A stretch of 45,746 bases of DNA from CAYLOP01 sp964385305. Its GTDB lineage: Bacteria > Chloroflexota > Anaerolineae > Anaerolineales > E44-bin32. Every line of letters starts with the position of its first letter. The first letter of the stretch is position 1. Shown here piece after piece: positions 29,983-38,874 of this stretch. The translations under genes and the position numbers were made by a program. The stretch spans positions 1 through 45,746 of the forward strand of contig CAYLOP010000009.1 in the NCBI GenBank assembly GCA_964385305.1. The letters run 5' to 3'. Below the pieces are notes generated by a model. That model was given only the letters and a program-made list of their open reading frames with translations, searched no databases and was not told the origin of the DNA.

Positions 29983-32373
29983 ATGGTCGTCCAAAAACAT
30001 TTCCTCACACATTCACTGATCCAATCCGAAACATCAACCCTACTTGCCTTTGGTGTGGTTTCGCTTGGCCTTCTATTCTTGATCGGATGTGTGGCATGGT
30101 TCATCCGGCGTCGAGCAGCGCGGGTTCAAATGGAGTCGAACCTGTCAGAACTCGCTTCTCTCTCTAGCCTCGGGAATGCGATCTCCACCGCTCCACTTGA
30201 GCTCGAGGAATTGGCCGAAATTACCTACCTCGAAGCAGCTCGAATCCTCGAGACCGACTTCTTTCAATTGGGTGTTTTCGAAGGGGACACTTACCGTACA
30301 CTATTGTGGGTACAGGACAATCAGCGTGTCGACAATCAAACCTTCACCTTGGAAACCCATAACGTAGGGATCACGGGGTGGATTCGTGATTCTCGTCGCC
30401 CGTTGCTTATCTCAGACTTTGAGGCAGAACGCGATTCTCTCCCTGCACTTCCAAGCTATCAATCTAAACGCCCACCACGCGCAGGCATCTTCGTACCTTT
30501 AATTGTGGAGGATGATGTCATCGGTCTGATCAGCATCCAGAATCGAAGGCCTGGCGCTTTTTCCCAAAATCATCTACACCGCTTGACCATTCTGGCTAAC
30601 TATCTTGCGTCCTCACTTGCATTGATAAACGTGCAAAGTGAGATCAAGCAATTCACCTTACAAAACCTTCTTCTGCAGGAAACCTCGCGAAGGCTGATTT
30701 CCTTACAACCTCTGAGCGAAAGACTCGAGCAAGTTGCCCCTATCATTCTTCAAACCCTGAACTATCAAGCCGTTAATCTTTACGAGTATTTCGAAGGGAA
30801 TCTCATCCTGCGGGCTTCGGCCAGCTATTCTACAGCGAAATCTGGTGAAGAACTACCTCCCGTCTCCCCTATCGTTCATCGCGCTGTCGAGGAAGGTCGT
30901 GCGCTTCTCGAGGATCCCGATGAACCGATCGAACCCACAACGCACGAACACCATGTTGAGATTGCGATACCGCTCAAAGTCGAAGACCGTGTGCTCGGGA
31001 TTCTAGACATCCATTACGCATCCGGTAAACGACTTCATCCCAAGCATCTTGCCCTGACAGAGATGCTCGCCAGCCAAATCGCAATTGCTATCCTCGAGGC
31101 GCGTAACTATTCTATTCAACAGGAAGAGGCTTGGATCACAACGGTCTTATTGGAGGTTGCCCAACATGCCGCTCAACCGGGCGACCCCGAGATCGCATTG
31201 CAAGCGGTCCTTCAACTCATTTCACTGCTGACGGATGTCAGGTGGTCCGTGCTGCTTCTCCCGAGCGAGCAAGATGATCTGTTACGCGTTGGGCCGATCA
31301 CCGGGCTCCGACGCCAAAAGCAAGAGGAGATTCGTACGATACGGATCTCACCGAAAGAGTTGGACATCTCGCAACCGTATCGCGAAGACGGTATTTTTCA
31401 GCATGTCCCCTTACCGGCCGCATTGGCAGAGCTACTTCTAAGCCAGAAAGCTCTCGCGATCCTCCTGAGTGACGGCAGTTCACTCCTCGGGATTCTTCTC
31501 CTGGAGGAGCAGGAACTATCCGGTCGCCGCCTTTCACTCATCGTCGGAATCGCTCGCCAGATCTCTCTGCGCCTGGAGAATACGCGCCTGATCGAAGAAG
31601 CGGCCGCACGCAGATCGCTGGAGAATGAGCTTGCTATGGCGCGCGATATCCAGGCCAGCTTTCTTCCCAAGAGATTGCCCGCTCATCCGGATTGGGAAAT
31701 CGGGATTCAATGGTCGGCCGCACGCGAGGTGGGTGGTGATTTCTACGACATCATCATCTTGCCCGAGGGACCCCATGGTCCGCGTTGGGGGTTCGTTGTT
31801 GCCGATGTCGCCGATAAGGGGATTCCTGCCGCCTTGTACATGGCACTCTCCAGAACGCTCATCAAATCCGTCGCGATGAGTCGCATTGAGCCAGGTCAGA
31901 CCTTACAGCGAGTGAACAACCTTCTTTTCGCCGATTCCAACGCCGATTTATTTGTGAGCGTCTTTTACGGTGTGTTGGAGCCAGAAATTGGTGTGCTGAC
32001 ATATGCCAATGCAGGTCACAATCCACCCCTCCTTTTCACACCCGAACAGCCGGCACATCTACTACGCGAGCACGGGATGGTCTTAGGGGTTCGGATGGAT
32101 GAGGTTTACACAGATTTCTCTCTCACCGTTGAGCCCGGGCAGCTACTTGTTTGGTATACCGATGGCGTGACCGAGGCCCAAAGGGATGCGAAGGAGTTGT
32201 TTGGCCTACACCGCCTCGAGAATCTGGTACTCGGACTGAAGAACTGGCAGGCACAGTTCGTCGCTGATAAGATTGCAAGCAGGGTATCATCCTTCATGGG
32301 TTCACCCTTCCTCAGTGATGATATGACAGTTGTTACCCTCCGGAACGTGAAGGAAAGATCTAATCTGCTCTGA
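29983..32373 (+). CDS. Membrane-bound GAF-SpoIIE serine phosphatase (RsbU-like)
   Basis: 796 aa: a transmembrane helix (~res 20-42), then about three GAF or GAF-like sensor modules (~60-210, ~230-375, ~385-540), a linker helix, and a C-terminal PP2C/SpoIIE phosphatase domain (~555-790) with the metal-binding and fold motifs GGDFYD, VADVADKGIPAALYM, YANAGHNPPLL, DGVTEAQ and DDMTVVTL. It would dephosphorylate the STAS protein in response to a cytosolic ligand or redox signal. Starts 6 nt after the kinase stop, so the three form a complete partner-switching unit. Confidence 0.9.
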   Translation: MVVQKHFLTHSLIQSETSTLLAFGVVSLGLLFLIGCVAWFIRRRAARVQMESNLSELASLSSLGNAISTAPLELEELAEITYLEAARILETDFFQLGVFEGDTYRTLLWVQDNQRVDNQTFTLETHNVGITGWIRDSRRPLLISDFEAERDSLPALPSYQSKRPPRAGIFVPLIVEDDVIGLISIQNRRPGAFSQNHLHRLTILANYLASSLALINVQSEIKQFTLQNLLLQETSRRLISLQPLSERLEQVAPIILQTLNYQAVNLYEYFEGNLILRASASYSTAKSGEELPPVSPIVHRAVEEGRALLEDPDEPIEPTTHEHHVEIAIPLKVEDRVLGILDIHYASGKRLHPKHLALTEMLASQIAIAILEARNYSIQQEEAWITTVLLEVAQHAAQPGDPEIALQAVLQLISLLTDVRWSVLLLPSEQDDLLRVGPITGLRRQKQEEIRTIRISPKELDISQPYREDGIFQHVPLPAALAELLLSQKALAILLSDGSSLLGILLLEEQELSGRRLSLIVGIARQISLRLENTRLIEEAAARRSLENELAMARDIQASFLPKRLPAHPDWEIGIQWSAAREVGGDFYDIIILPEGPHGPRWGFVVADVADKGIPAALYMALSRTLIKSVAMSRIEPGQTLQRVNNLLFADSNADLFVSVFYGVLEPEIGVLTYANAGHNPPLLFTPEQPAHLLREHGMVLGVRMDEVYTDFSLTVEPGQLLVWYTDGVTEAQRDAKELFGLHRLENLVLGLKNWQAQFVADKIASRVSSFMGSPFLSDDMTVVTLRNVKERSNLL

Positions 32374-32391
32374 TGGATCATGGAGAAATGG

Positions 32392-33024
32392 ATGGATATC
32401 GAGAACCTATATGAATCGGTACATCCCCTTGTTGCCCATAAACTCAACAAGCTGCGCGATCGGCGCACCGAGCCCAAGAAGTTCAGGGAGCTGATACGAG
32501 AGATCTCCGCGCTCCTTGCCTATGAAGCGACCCAGGATCTCCTCACCAATCCAGTCCATGTTATAACGCCGCTTGTAGAGACCTCTGGGCAAGTACTGGC
32601 CGAAAAAATAGGCTTAGTCCCGATCCTGCGGGCAGGTTTGGGGATGGTTGAGGGTGTCTGGGGATTGATGCCCTCCGCAGAAGTTTGGCATATTGGTCTA
32701 TATCGTGATGAACAAACGCTCAAGCCAGTTGAATACTACAATAAACTGCCTGTTGAACCTACCGTATCGGTCTGCCTTATTCTCGATCCCATGCTGGCGA
32801 CCGGAGGTTCAGCAGTCGAAACCGTCGACATTTTGAAGGAGTGGGGTGTTGCCAAGATCAAGTTCGTGGGCATAATCGGGGCCCCAGAGGGGATCGCGCT
32901 CCTTCATGACCATCACCCCGATGTGCCTATCCACCTGGCATCCGTCGATGATCATCTAAATGAAGCGGGCTACATCGTTCCTGGTCTGGGAGATGCAGGA
33001 GACAGGCAATTCGGGACAGCATAA
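32392..33024 (+). CDS. upp: Uracil phosphoribosyltransferase
   Basis: Salvages uracil to UMP with PRPP. 210 aa from ATG 32392 (GGAGA 5-6 nt upstream; an in-frame ATG at 32380 overlaps that site). Family blocks: HPLVAHKLNKLRD, VPILRAGLGMVEG, the PRPP loop LDPMLATGGSA, and the uracil-binding PGLGDAGDRQFGT at the C-terminus. Last gene of the plus-strand operon; 33025-33197 downstream shows only a small GC hairpin. Confidence 0.95.
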   Translation: MDIENLYESVHPLVAHKLNKLRDRRTEPKKFRELIREISALLAYEATQDLLTNPVHVITPLVETSGQVLAEKIGLVPILRAGLGMVEGVWGLMPSAEVWHIGLYRDEQTLKPVEYYNKLPVEPTVSVCLILDPMLATGGSAVETVDILKEWGVAKIKFVGIIGAPEGIALLHDHHPDVPIHLASVDDHLNEAGYIVPGLGDAGDRQFGTA

Positions 33025-33197
33025 GTTACTAAATCCTGTCTTACTAATCCACGACAGAGAGCCACTCATGCAGCGGTACAGCTTTCGAAGTCCCACAAGC
33101 GTGGCTATGATGTTTATTGCTGCCAAGACAAAGTAAGCGAAAGCGGAGAGGCTCGACGCCTCGGTGAATATCGTATTCAAAGCGAATTCGTGAATTT

Positions 33198-34892
33198 TTA
33201 ACGAACTTGCTTGAGTGCTTCTAGATGCATACGGAGCCAGGGTGGCATACTCCGATCCTGGAGCATATCCCCGAGCATGGTCATGGCGATCTCTTCCTCC
33301 CCAAGTGCGAAGTGACACTCAACCATGACAGCATTTGCAAATGCATTCCCGGGATCGTTCTCTAGGATCGGTTTAAGAATCCGCATCGATTGCTCTGGTG
33401 CTCCAGTAAATAGTGTTGCACGCGCCACCGATATCTGGACGAGATCCCATTGGGGATATCGCTCTCGGAAAGAATCCAGGATAGGTTGCATCCCATCTTC
33501 AGGAGCACCGAGGAAGAGTGCTTGAGCCAGCTTGATCTGGATTCTGTCATCCTTGTTCAACGGAGTATTAGCGATGTCTGCCGCCCAACGATAGTTATCG
33601 ACAACCTCGACATATCTTCCCATTTCAAGCAATAAATCATTCGCTTTATAAATCTCTTCGATGGCGCCGCGTGGTTCTCCTTCAGCGAGCAGTTCTTCCG
33701 CCCGGTGAAGATGTACCTCAGGATCCCTGCTTTCTAGTACCTCCGGCTGTTGAATAAACGCATCAGGATCCATCACTTCCAGATCGAGGTTTTCCAGGGG
33801 TTCAGTTTCGCTGGGGCTCCGCACCAAGGCGACGAAACCCACAAGCGCCAGACATGTGACCATCAGCCCACCAACCACCCAAAGCCACTGCAAATTTCGC
33901 CTAAGGGTTACCGTTCCAGGGGCCTCTTCCGGAATAGCTGTCCTGCCTGTTTCGACCACGGGTGGTGAAACCGGACTGGATGGCTGAGCCCCATCAACCA
34001 CCTCTTGCTGCGATGGATAGACTCCAGGCAAGGGTATGCTGTCTGATGCGAGCACCCCTACGTGACCTTTTGTGAGCGAGACATTGAACGCCTTCACCAT
34101 CTCCTCAACAGAGCCATAGCGATCCCCTCGCTCTTTAGCCAGCGCCTTCAATAAGACGCGCTCAATCGCCTCGGGCACGGCGGGATTGACCTTGCGAGGC
34201 ATCGGCAAGGGTGTGTAGATATGATCGTGGATGATCGAAAATGGTGTATCGGCGTTATAAGGGACGCGCCCAACGATGAGCTCATAGAGGACAACACCAA
34301 AGGAATAGATATCTGTACCCTGATCCAGATCGTGCTGCCCTCGCGCCTGCTCGGGAGAGATGTAGTGAGGCGTCCCCATCAGCATGTCGCCAGATAACGT
34401 TGAAGCGCCTGCCTCAGCAATACGCGCCAGTCCGAAATCGGCTAGATAAATCGCGCCATCAGGGCTCAACAAGACATTGGAGGGTTTAATGTCGCGATGG
34501 AGGTATCCTCGCTGGTGCGCATATGCCAAAGCTTCGCCCACTGCCTCGACAATCTTGATCGCCTCGGATTTCGAGAGGGGACCTTTCGCCAAACGCGCTT
34601 TCAGCGTCTCCCCTTCGATGAACTTCATCACCAAGTAGGGCTGGCCATCGTGCTCTGCAAAATCATAGATGGGCACGATATTTGGGTGATCGAGCTTGGC
34701 GACGACCTTCGCCTCCCGCTCGAAGCGAGCCAGGAAGGACGCATCCTCCATGATCGCTGGATGCAGCGCCTTAATAGCGACATAGCGATCCAATGCAGGG
34801 TGATAGGCCTTAAAGACCGTCGCCATACCGCCCTGCCCCAGCTGTCCAATGATCCGATACGGACCTACATTTTCTCCTGCGGTAAATGGCAT
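33198..34892 (-). CDS. Membrane Ser/Thr protein kinase (PknB-like) with C-terminal helical repeat domain
   Basis: 564 aa: kinase domain ~1-272 with GQGGMATVF (19-27), Lys41, HRDIKPSN (Asp134) and DFG (152-154), activation segment with MGTPHYISPE; a Pro/Ser-rich juxtamembrane linker; one transmembrane helix (~335-357); then ~200 residues outside with TPR-like helical repeats (HLHRAEELLAEGEPRGAIEEI and later units) and no PASTA repeats. The extracellular part may sense a wall or protein ligand (inference). No phosphatase gene adjoins it, though the SpoIIE protein is encoded on the other strand nearby. GGAG lies 5 nt before the ATG. Confidence 0.92.
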   Translation of the reverse strand: MPFTAGENVGPYRIIGQLGQGGMATVFKAYHPALDRYVAIKALHPAIMEDASFLARFEREAKVVAKLDHPNIVPIYDFAEHDGQPYLVMKFIEGETLKARLAKGPLSKSEAIKIVEAVGEALAYAHQRGYLHRDIKPSNVLLSPDGAIYLADFGLARIAEAGASTLSGDMLMGTPHYISPEQARGQHDLDQGTDIYSFGVVLYELIVGRVPYNADTPFSIIHDHIYTPLPMPRKVNPAVPEAIERVLLKALAKERGDRYGSVEEMVKAFNVSLTKGHVGVLASDSIPLPGVYPSQQEVVDGAQPSSPVSPPVVETGRTAIPEEAPGTVTLRRNLQWLWVVGGLMVTCLALVGFVALVRSPSETEPLENLDLEVMDPDAFIQQPEVLESRDPEVHLHRAEELLAEGEPRGAIEEIYKANDLLLEMGRYVEVVDNYRWAADIANTPLNKDDRIQIKLAQALFLGAPEDGMQPILDSFRERYPQWDLVQISVARATLFTGAPEQSMRILKPILENDPGNAFANAVMVECHFALGEEEIAMTMLGDMLQDRSMPPWLRMHLEALKQVR

Positions 34893-34918
34893 TTCATCTC
34901 CGGATCAAGGTCGCGACC

Positions 34919-34924
34919 ATTATA
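34919..34924 (-). promoter_or_regulatory. -10 element before the Ser/Thr kinase gene
   Basis: Minus-strand TATAAT giving a ~20-nt leader. A perfect TTGACA lies at 34956-34961 but is too far (31 nt) to pair with it; it might serve a second start with CATAAT at 34935-34940. Confidence 0.5.
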
Positions 34925-34987
34925 GTCGAGCGAAATTATGGAAACAATAAAGGATTGTCAAATGTAAGTAAATTGTGAGGTCATACA

Positions 34988-35009
34988 GGGGCATTGATCT
35001 CAACGCCCC
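34988..35009 (-). terminator. 9-bp hairpin after pgk, without a T-run
   Basis: Stem 34988-34996 with 35001-35009 (one G-U on the transcript) and a 4-nt loop, about 60 nt past the pgk stop. No poly-T follows, so it may be a Rho-dependent or 3'-end protecting structure. Confidence 0.45.
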
Positions 35010-35070
35010 CTCGCATCCAATCATCTCACGACTCGACTCAGCAGGATGAAACCTACATGATCTCGTCGAA

Positions 35071-36246
35071 TTAGCGATCCTGCAACACGGCTACGCCAGG
35101 CAGCACCGCACCCTCAAGAAACTCTAGCGAAGCGCCACCTCCTGTGGAGACGTGGCTGATCTTATCCGCTACGCCCGCTTGGCGGACAGCTGCGGCCGAA
35201 TCACCGCCGCCGATGATAGAGGTTGCACCACATGCCGCCACGGCTTGCGCAATTGCACGCGTTCCAACTGCGAATCGCTCAAACTCAAAAACGCCCATGG
35301 GCCCATTCCACACGACGAGTTGAGCGCCCTCAAGCGCCCGTGTAAATGCGGTAATCGTGTCGGGACCGATGTCCAACGCCCTCCATCCAGCGGGTACTGC
35401 GTCTACGGGTACAACCTTGAATGACGCATCCGCCGCGAAGGCATCCGCAACGACAAGATCTGTAGGGAGTAGAAGACGATCACCAGCCCGCTTGAGTAAG
35501 TCGCGGGCCGTGTCCAAGACGTCTGCTTCAACAAGCGAGTCGGCAAGGTCATTCCCCTGTGCGGCGAGGAACGTGTTGGCCATGCCGCCGCCCACAAGCA
35601 AATAATCTGCAATATCCAACAGTCGCTTCACAACGCCGATCTTATCGGAGATCTTTGCGCCGCCCAATATTGCAATGAAAGGATGCGCAGGATCCTCAAG
35701 CGCTACCCCGAGATAGTTCAGCTCTTTTTCCATCAAGAATCCAGCCACGGCTGGTAGATGATGCGCGACTCCTTCGGTGGAGGCATGCGCGCGATGCGCT
35801 GAGCCAAAGGCATCATTTACGAACAGATCGGCCAGGGATGCCAGTTCCTTCGCGAATGCGTCATCGTTTGCAGTTTCCTCAGGGTAGAAGCGCGTGTTCT
35901 CGAGGAGCAGCAAATCGCCTGGCTTCAGTGCATCTACAGCTGCGCGTACTTCAGGTCCAATGCAGGCCTCGACAAAAGCTACCGGCATCCCAAGGAGCTT
36001 CGAGAGGTGTTCGCCGACTGGCTGCAGTGAAAGCTCGGGGACAACTTTCCCTTTCGGCCGACCAAGGTGAGAGCACAAGATGACCGCTGCGCCCTCCCCA
36101 AGCAAGTATCGAATTGTGGGGAGCGCGGCCTGGATCCGCGTGTCATCAGCCACAACCCCATCCTTAAGGGGAACGTTGAAGTCCACTCGAACGAGTACAC
36201 GCCGACCCTCAAGATCAACATCCCGAATGGTTTTCTTCTCAAACAT
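35071..36246 (-). CDS. pgk: Phosphoglycerate kinase
   Basis: Transfers phosphate from 1,3-bisphosphoglycerate to ADP. 391 aa: RRVLVRVDFNVPLKDG at the N-terminus, SHLGRPKG, LLENTRFYPEE, LGGAKISDKIGV, NGPMGVFE and the C-terminal GGGDSAAAV and STGGGASLEFLEG segments. AAGGA lies directly before the ATG, just after a strong hairpin. Last gene of yvcK-gap-pgk. Confidence 0.97.
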   Translation of the reverse strand: MFEKKTIRDVDLEGRRVLVRVDFNVPLKDGVVADDTRIQAALPTIRYLLGEGAAVILCSHLGRPKGKVVPELSLQPVGEHLSKLLGMPVAFVEACIGPEVRAAVDALKPGDLLLLENTRFYPEETANDDAFAKELASLADLFVNDAFGSAHRAHASTEGVAHHLPAVAGFLMEKELNYLGVALEDPAHPFIAILGGAKISDKIGVVKRLLDIADYLLVGGGMANTFLAAQGNDLADSLVEADVLDTARDLLKRAGDRLLLPTDLVVADAFAADASFKVVPVDAVPAGWRALDIGPDTITAFTRALEGAQLVVWNGPMGVFEFERFAVGTRAIAQAVAACGATSIIGGGDSAAAVRQAGVADKISHVSTGGGASLEFLEGAVLPGVAVLQDR

Positions 36247-36259
36247 AGGTTAAATCCTT

Positions 36260-36293
36260 GCGCGGTGCGAACTTACTTATTCTCGCACCGCGC
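36260..36293 (-). repeat. 11-bp intercistronic hairpin between gap and pgk
   Basis: Perfect inverted repeat 36260-36270 and 36283-36293 with a 12-nt AT-rich loop, filling most of the 54-nt gap and ending one base before the pgk Shine-Dalgarno. No T-run follows, so it is not a plain terminator; it could set the relative amounts of the two messages by processing or 3' protection. Confidence 0.8.
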
Positions 36294-36300
36294 CGAGTCC

Positions 36301-37311
36301 CTAAAGTGATTTAGCGATCAACGCCGCCATATCGACGGTTCGAACCGAGTACCCCCATTCATTGTCATACCAGGCTACGACCTTTGCCATATCCCCACCC
36401 ATAACAAACGTGAATTGCGCATCGACGATACTGGAACGTGGATCCATCTTGTAATCCATGCTTACCAATGGCTCTTCAGAGAATCCAAGAATCCCCTTCA
36501 GCGGTCCATTGGCTGCCGCACGAAAGGCATCATGCAACGCTTCGGTCGTTGCGGGGCGTTCCAGGGTTACGACAAGATCCACAACAGAAACTGTCGGTGT
36601 TGGTATGCGCATTGCGAAGCCGTCAAACTTCCCTTCGAGTTCCGGGATCACAAGCGCAACTGCTTTCGCCGCACCTGTGGTTGTCGGGATGATATTGAGC
36701 GCTGCTGCGCGCGCACGCCGAAGATCCTCGTGTGGAAGATCAAGAATACGCTGGTCATTCGTGTAGGAGTGGATTGTCGTCATCAGACCCTTAACGATTC
36801 CGAATTCATCCTGGACGACTTTCGCAGCCGGCGCTAGGCAGTTTGTGGTGCAAGATGCATTGGAAAGGATATGGTGTTTAGCGGGATCATACATGCCTTC
36901 ATTGACCCCCAACACCATCGTTAGATCCGGGTTCTTCGCAGGAGCTGTAATAATCACCTTCTTCGCTCCCGCATCCAAGTGCTTTGAAGCGCCTTCTCGT
37001 GTACGAAATACGCCCGTTCCTTCAACGACGATCTCAACACCCAAATCTTTCCATGGCAGTTGTGCGGGATCGGGTTGTGAAATGGCCTTAACAAAATCAC
37101 CGTTGATGATAAGACCATCTTCTTTCACTTCTACTTTCCCGCTGTACGCGCCGTAATTTGAGTCGTATCGGAATAGATGCGCCATGGTTTCCAGGTCTCC
37201 GAGATCGTTGAAAGCGACGACATCGAAGTCATCTGGATATTTTTCCTTCATCACCTTTAACACCTGCCTGCCGATACGGCCAAATCCATTGATGCCGATT
37301 CGAGTAGCCAT
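36301..37311 (-). CDS. gap: Glyceraldehyde-3-phosphate dehydrogenase
   Basis: Oxidative phosphorylation of glyceraldehyde 3-phosphate with NAD(P). 336 aa: Rossmann start IGINGFGRIGRQVLKVM, catalytic SNASCTTNCLAP, and WYDNEWGYSVRTVDMA near the C-terminus. Aspartate at the end of the second strand is replaced by FNDLGD context, which fits NAD use but is not decisive. Begins 20 nt after yvcK on the same strand. Confidence 0.97.
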   Translation of the reverse strand: MATRIGINGFGRIGRQVLKVMKEKYPDDFDVVAFNDLGDLETMAHLFRYDSNYGAYSGKVEVKEDGLIINGDFVKAISQPDPAQLPWKDLGVEIVVEGTGVFRTREGASKHLDAGAKKVIITAPAKNPDLTMVLGVNEGMYDPAKHHILSNASCTTNCLAPAAKVVQDEFGIVKGLMTTIHSYTNDQRILDLPHEDLRRARAAALNIIPTTTGAAKAVALVIPELEGKFDGFAMRIPTPTVSVVDLVVTLERPATTEALHDAFRAAANGPLKGILGFSEEPLVSMDYKMDPRSSIVDAQFTFVMGGDMAKVVAWYDNEWGYSVRTVDMAALIAKSL

Positions 37312-37331
37312 TTTTTTCTCCTAAATATGGA

Positions 37332-38693
37332 TTACTGTTTTGTTGAAGATGCTGAATGGTTCTCAGATACCAGATCCAACGGTCCCGTCCGCTCTTCGAG
37401 GAGAGCGATCAGAGCTTCTGCTAGCTTCTCTGCGTCGTGACGCCAGGGATGCTCGTCATCGAGAAGATGAGCGAGATAAACAGGGGTCTGTGTAATCTCG
37501 TCAACGGCGGCATCTACGAGGGTTATCCCATTGTATGTAATTCCCTCGCTGCTGTCATTCGCGACCACAATGTCTACGATACCACGCCCAACATGGGTCT
37601 CAATAGCTTGGAGATGCTGGGGGCAGTTGTAGCCTTCTGTCTCTCCTGGTTGAACTGCTACGTTGCAAACATACACCTTGAATGCGCGCGATGTCCGAAT
37701 TGCATCGACGATACGAGGGACGAGTAAATTGGGTAAAACGCTGGTATAGAGACTGCCAGGTCCGATGACAATCATATCCGCGTTCAGAATGGCCTGAATA
37801 GCGCCCGGATAAGCCGGAGGATCGTTGGGTAGCAAACTCACCTGCCGAATCTGACCTGGCACTTCTGGAATGTGGCTCTCCCCTTCAACGCGTATCGCCG
37901 CAGCGTCCAACGCAGGCGACTTGTCGGCGACCAAGGCTACGTCCCCTAATGTGGAAGGGACAACTTTGCCTCGGATTGCGAGGACTTTCCCTACCTCCAT
38001 AATGCCCTCATCGAAACTGCCCGTCACGCCCGCTAAGGCAGCGATAAAAAGGTTACCGAAGGAATGTCCGTTAAGTTCCTCGCCTTGCATGAACCGATAT
38101 TGAAAGAGTTGCGTAAGCAGATCCTCATCATCCGACAGGGCCGCAAGGCAATTGCGCAGATCCCCGGGAGGCGGCAAGCCTAAGGATTGCCTTAATCTGC
38201 CAGATGATCCACCGTCATCAGCCACCGTCACAACAGCCGTTAGATTCCCTGTGCGGCGCTTTAAGCCTCGCAGAAGCGTAGCAAGGCCTGTCCCGCCACC
38301 AATCGCTACGATCTTCGGTCCCCGACCAAGGCGGCGGTGCTGAGCGATAGCCTCCACAACGGGTTTACCTGGACGAACATAGGGAGCAAGCAGCGTTCGG
38401 TTCAATCGAAAAACTGCTGTTAGGAGAATGGCCAAACCCGCCAGACCAAGCAAAGCTGCTCGCATCCAGCGTGGCAATGTACGCAAGCTTAGAATCGCAA
38501 GTATTGGCGCGTCTGGGTAATTGCGGTAGATATCCAACAGCATAATCGCCAAAGCAAGGCCGATCAAAGCCGTGCCGAGAATCATGATTCCCAGCCACCG
38601 CTTTACCCCCAGCCCTGGTTCTAGCCACCTCAAAATTCGACGCCAGCGGTTGTCGACAGAACCGTTAGCGCCATGTTTCGCATTATTTTGCAC
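37332..38693 (-). CDS. yvcK: YvcK/CofD-like protein (gluconeogenesis factor family) with N-terminal membrane segments
   Basis: The family binds UDP-sugars and in Bacillus is needed for growth on gluconeogenic carbon sources and for normal wall synthesis. 453 aa from GTG 38693: two hydrophobic helices within the first ~90 residues, then the CofD-like domain with IVAIGGGTGLATLLRGLK, TVADDGGSSGRLR, PPPGDLRNCLAAL and IGPGSLYTSVLPNLLV. The membrane extension is absent from the Bacillus protein but occurs in other lineages. A TTG at 38729 is in frame but overlaps the -35 of the promoter, while GTG 38693 lies 7 nt past the -10, giving a leaderless start. Heads the operon with gap and pgk. Confidence 0.9.
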   Translation of the reverse strand: MQNNAKHGANGSVDNRWRRILRWLEPGLGVKRWLGIMILGTALIGLALAIMLLDIYRNYPDAPILAILSLRTLPRWMRAALLGLAGLAILLTAVFRLNRTLLAPYVRPGKPVVEAIAQHRRLGRGPKIVAIGGGTGLATLLRGLKRRTGNLTAVVTVADDGGSSGRLRQSLGLPPPGDLRNCLAALSDDEDLLTQLFQYRFMQGEELNGHSFGNLFIAALAGVTGSFDEGIMEVGKVLAIRGKVVPSTLGDVALVADKSPALDAAAIRVEGESHIPEVPGQIRQVSLLPNDPPAYPGAIQAILNADMIVIGPGSLYTSVLPNLLVPRIVDAIRTSRAFKVYVCNVAVQPGETEGYNCPQHLQAIETHVGRGIVDIVVANDSSEGITYNGITLVDAAVDEITQTPVYLAHLLDDEHPWRHDAEKLAEALIALLEERTGPLDLVSENHSASSTKQ

Positions 38694-38700
38694 GTTGTCG

Positions 38701-38729
38701 ACTATACCAGAGAGCCAAGGTGCAGTCAA
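38701..38729 (-). promoter_or_regulatory. Strong promoter of yvcK-gap-pgk (leaderless start)
   Basis: Minus strand TTGACT (38724-38729), exactly 17 nt, and TGG TATAGT (38701-38709). The yvcK GTG begins 7 nt past the -10, so the message starts at the initiation codon. Confidence 0.85.
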
Positions 38730-38874
38730 CCTGTGCCCTTAAAGTGAGGTGTCCCGCCGATATAACCTATGCTCTGCGCTCAGGGAACGCTTCCGCGTGC
38801 AAAAGCCATTCTTAAGAAGCCGGAGACTCCAACACGGATGCAACCTGCCTTCGTCAATACGGGATAAAGCCTTC

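Noticed and set aside
32956..33318. 120-codon frame with a hydrophobic segment between upp and the kinase
   Set aside because: Overlaps the ends of both real genes in another frame, and no ribosome-binding site or plausible start lies in the free 170 nt.
38694..38729. Longer yvcK start at TTG 38729
   Set aside because: The TTG is itself part of the -35 hexamer of a consensus-spaced promoter, so it would not be transcribed.
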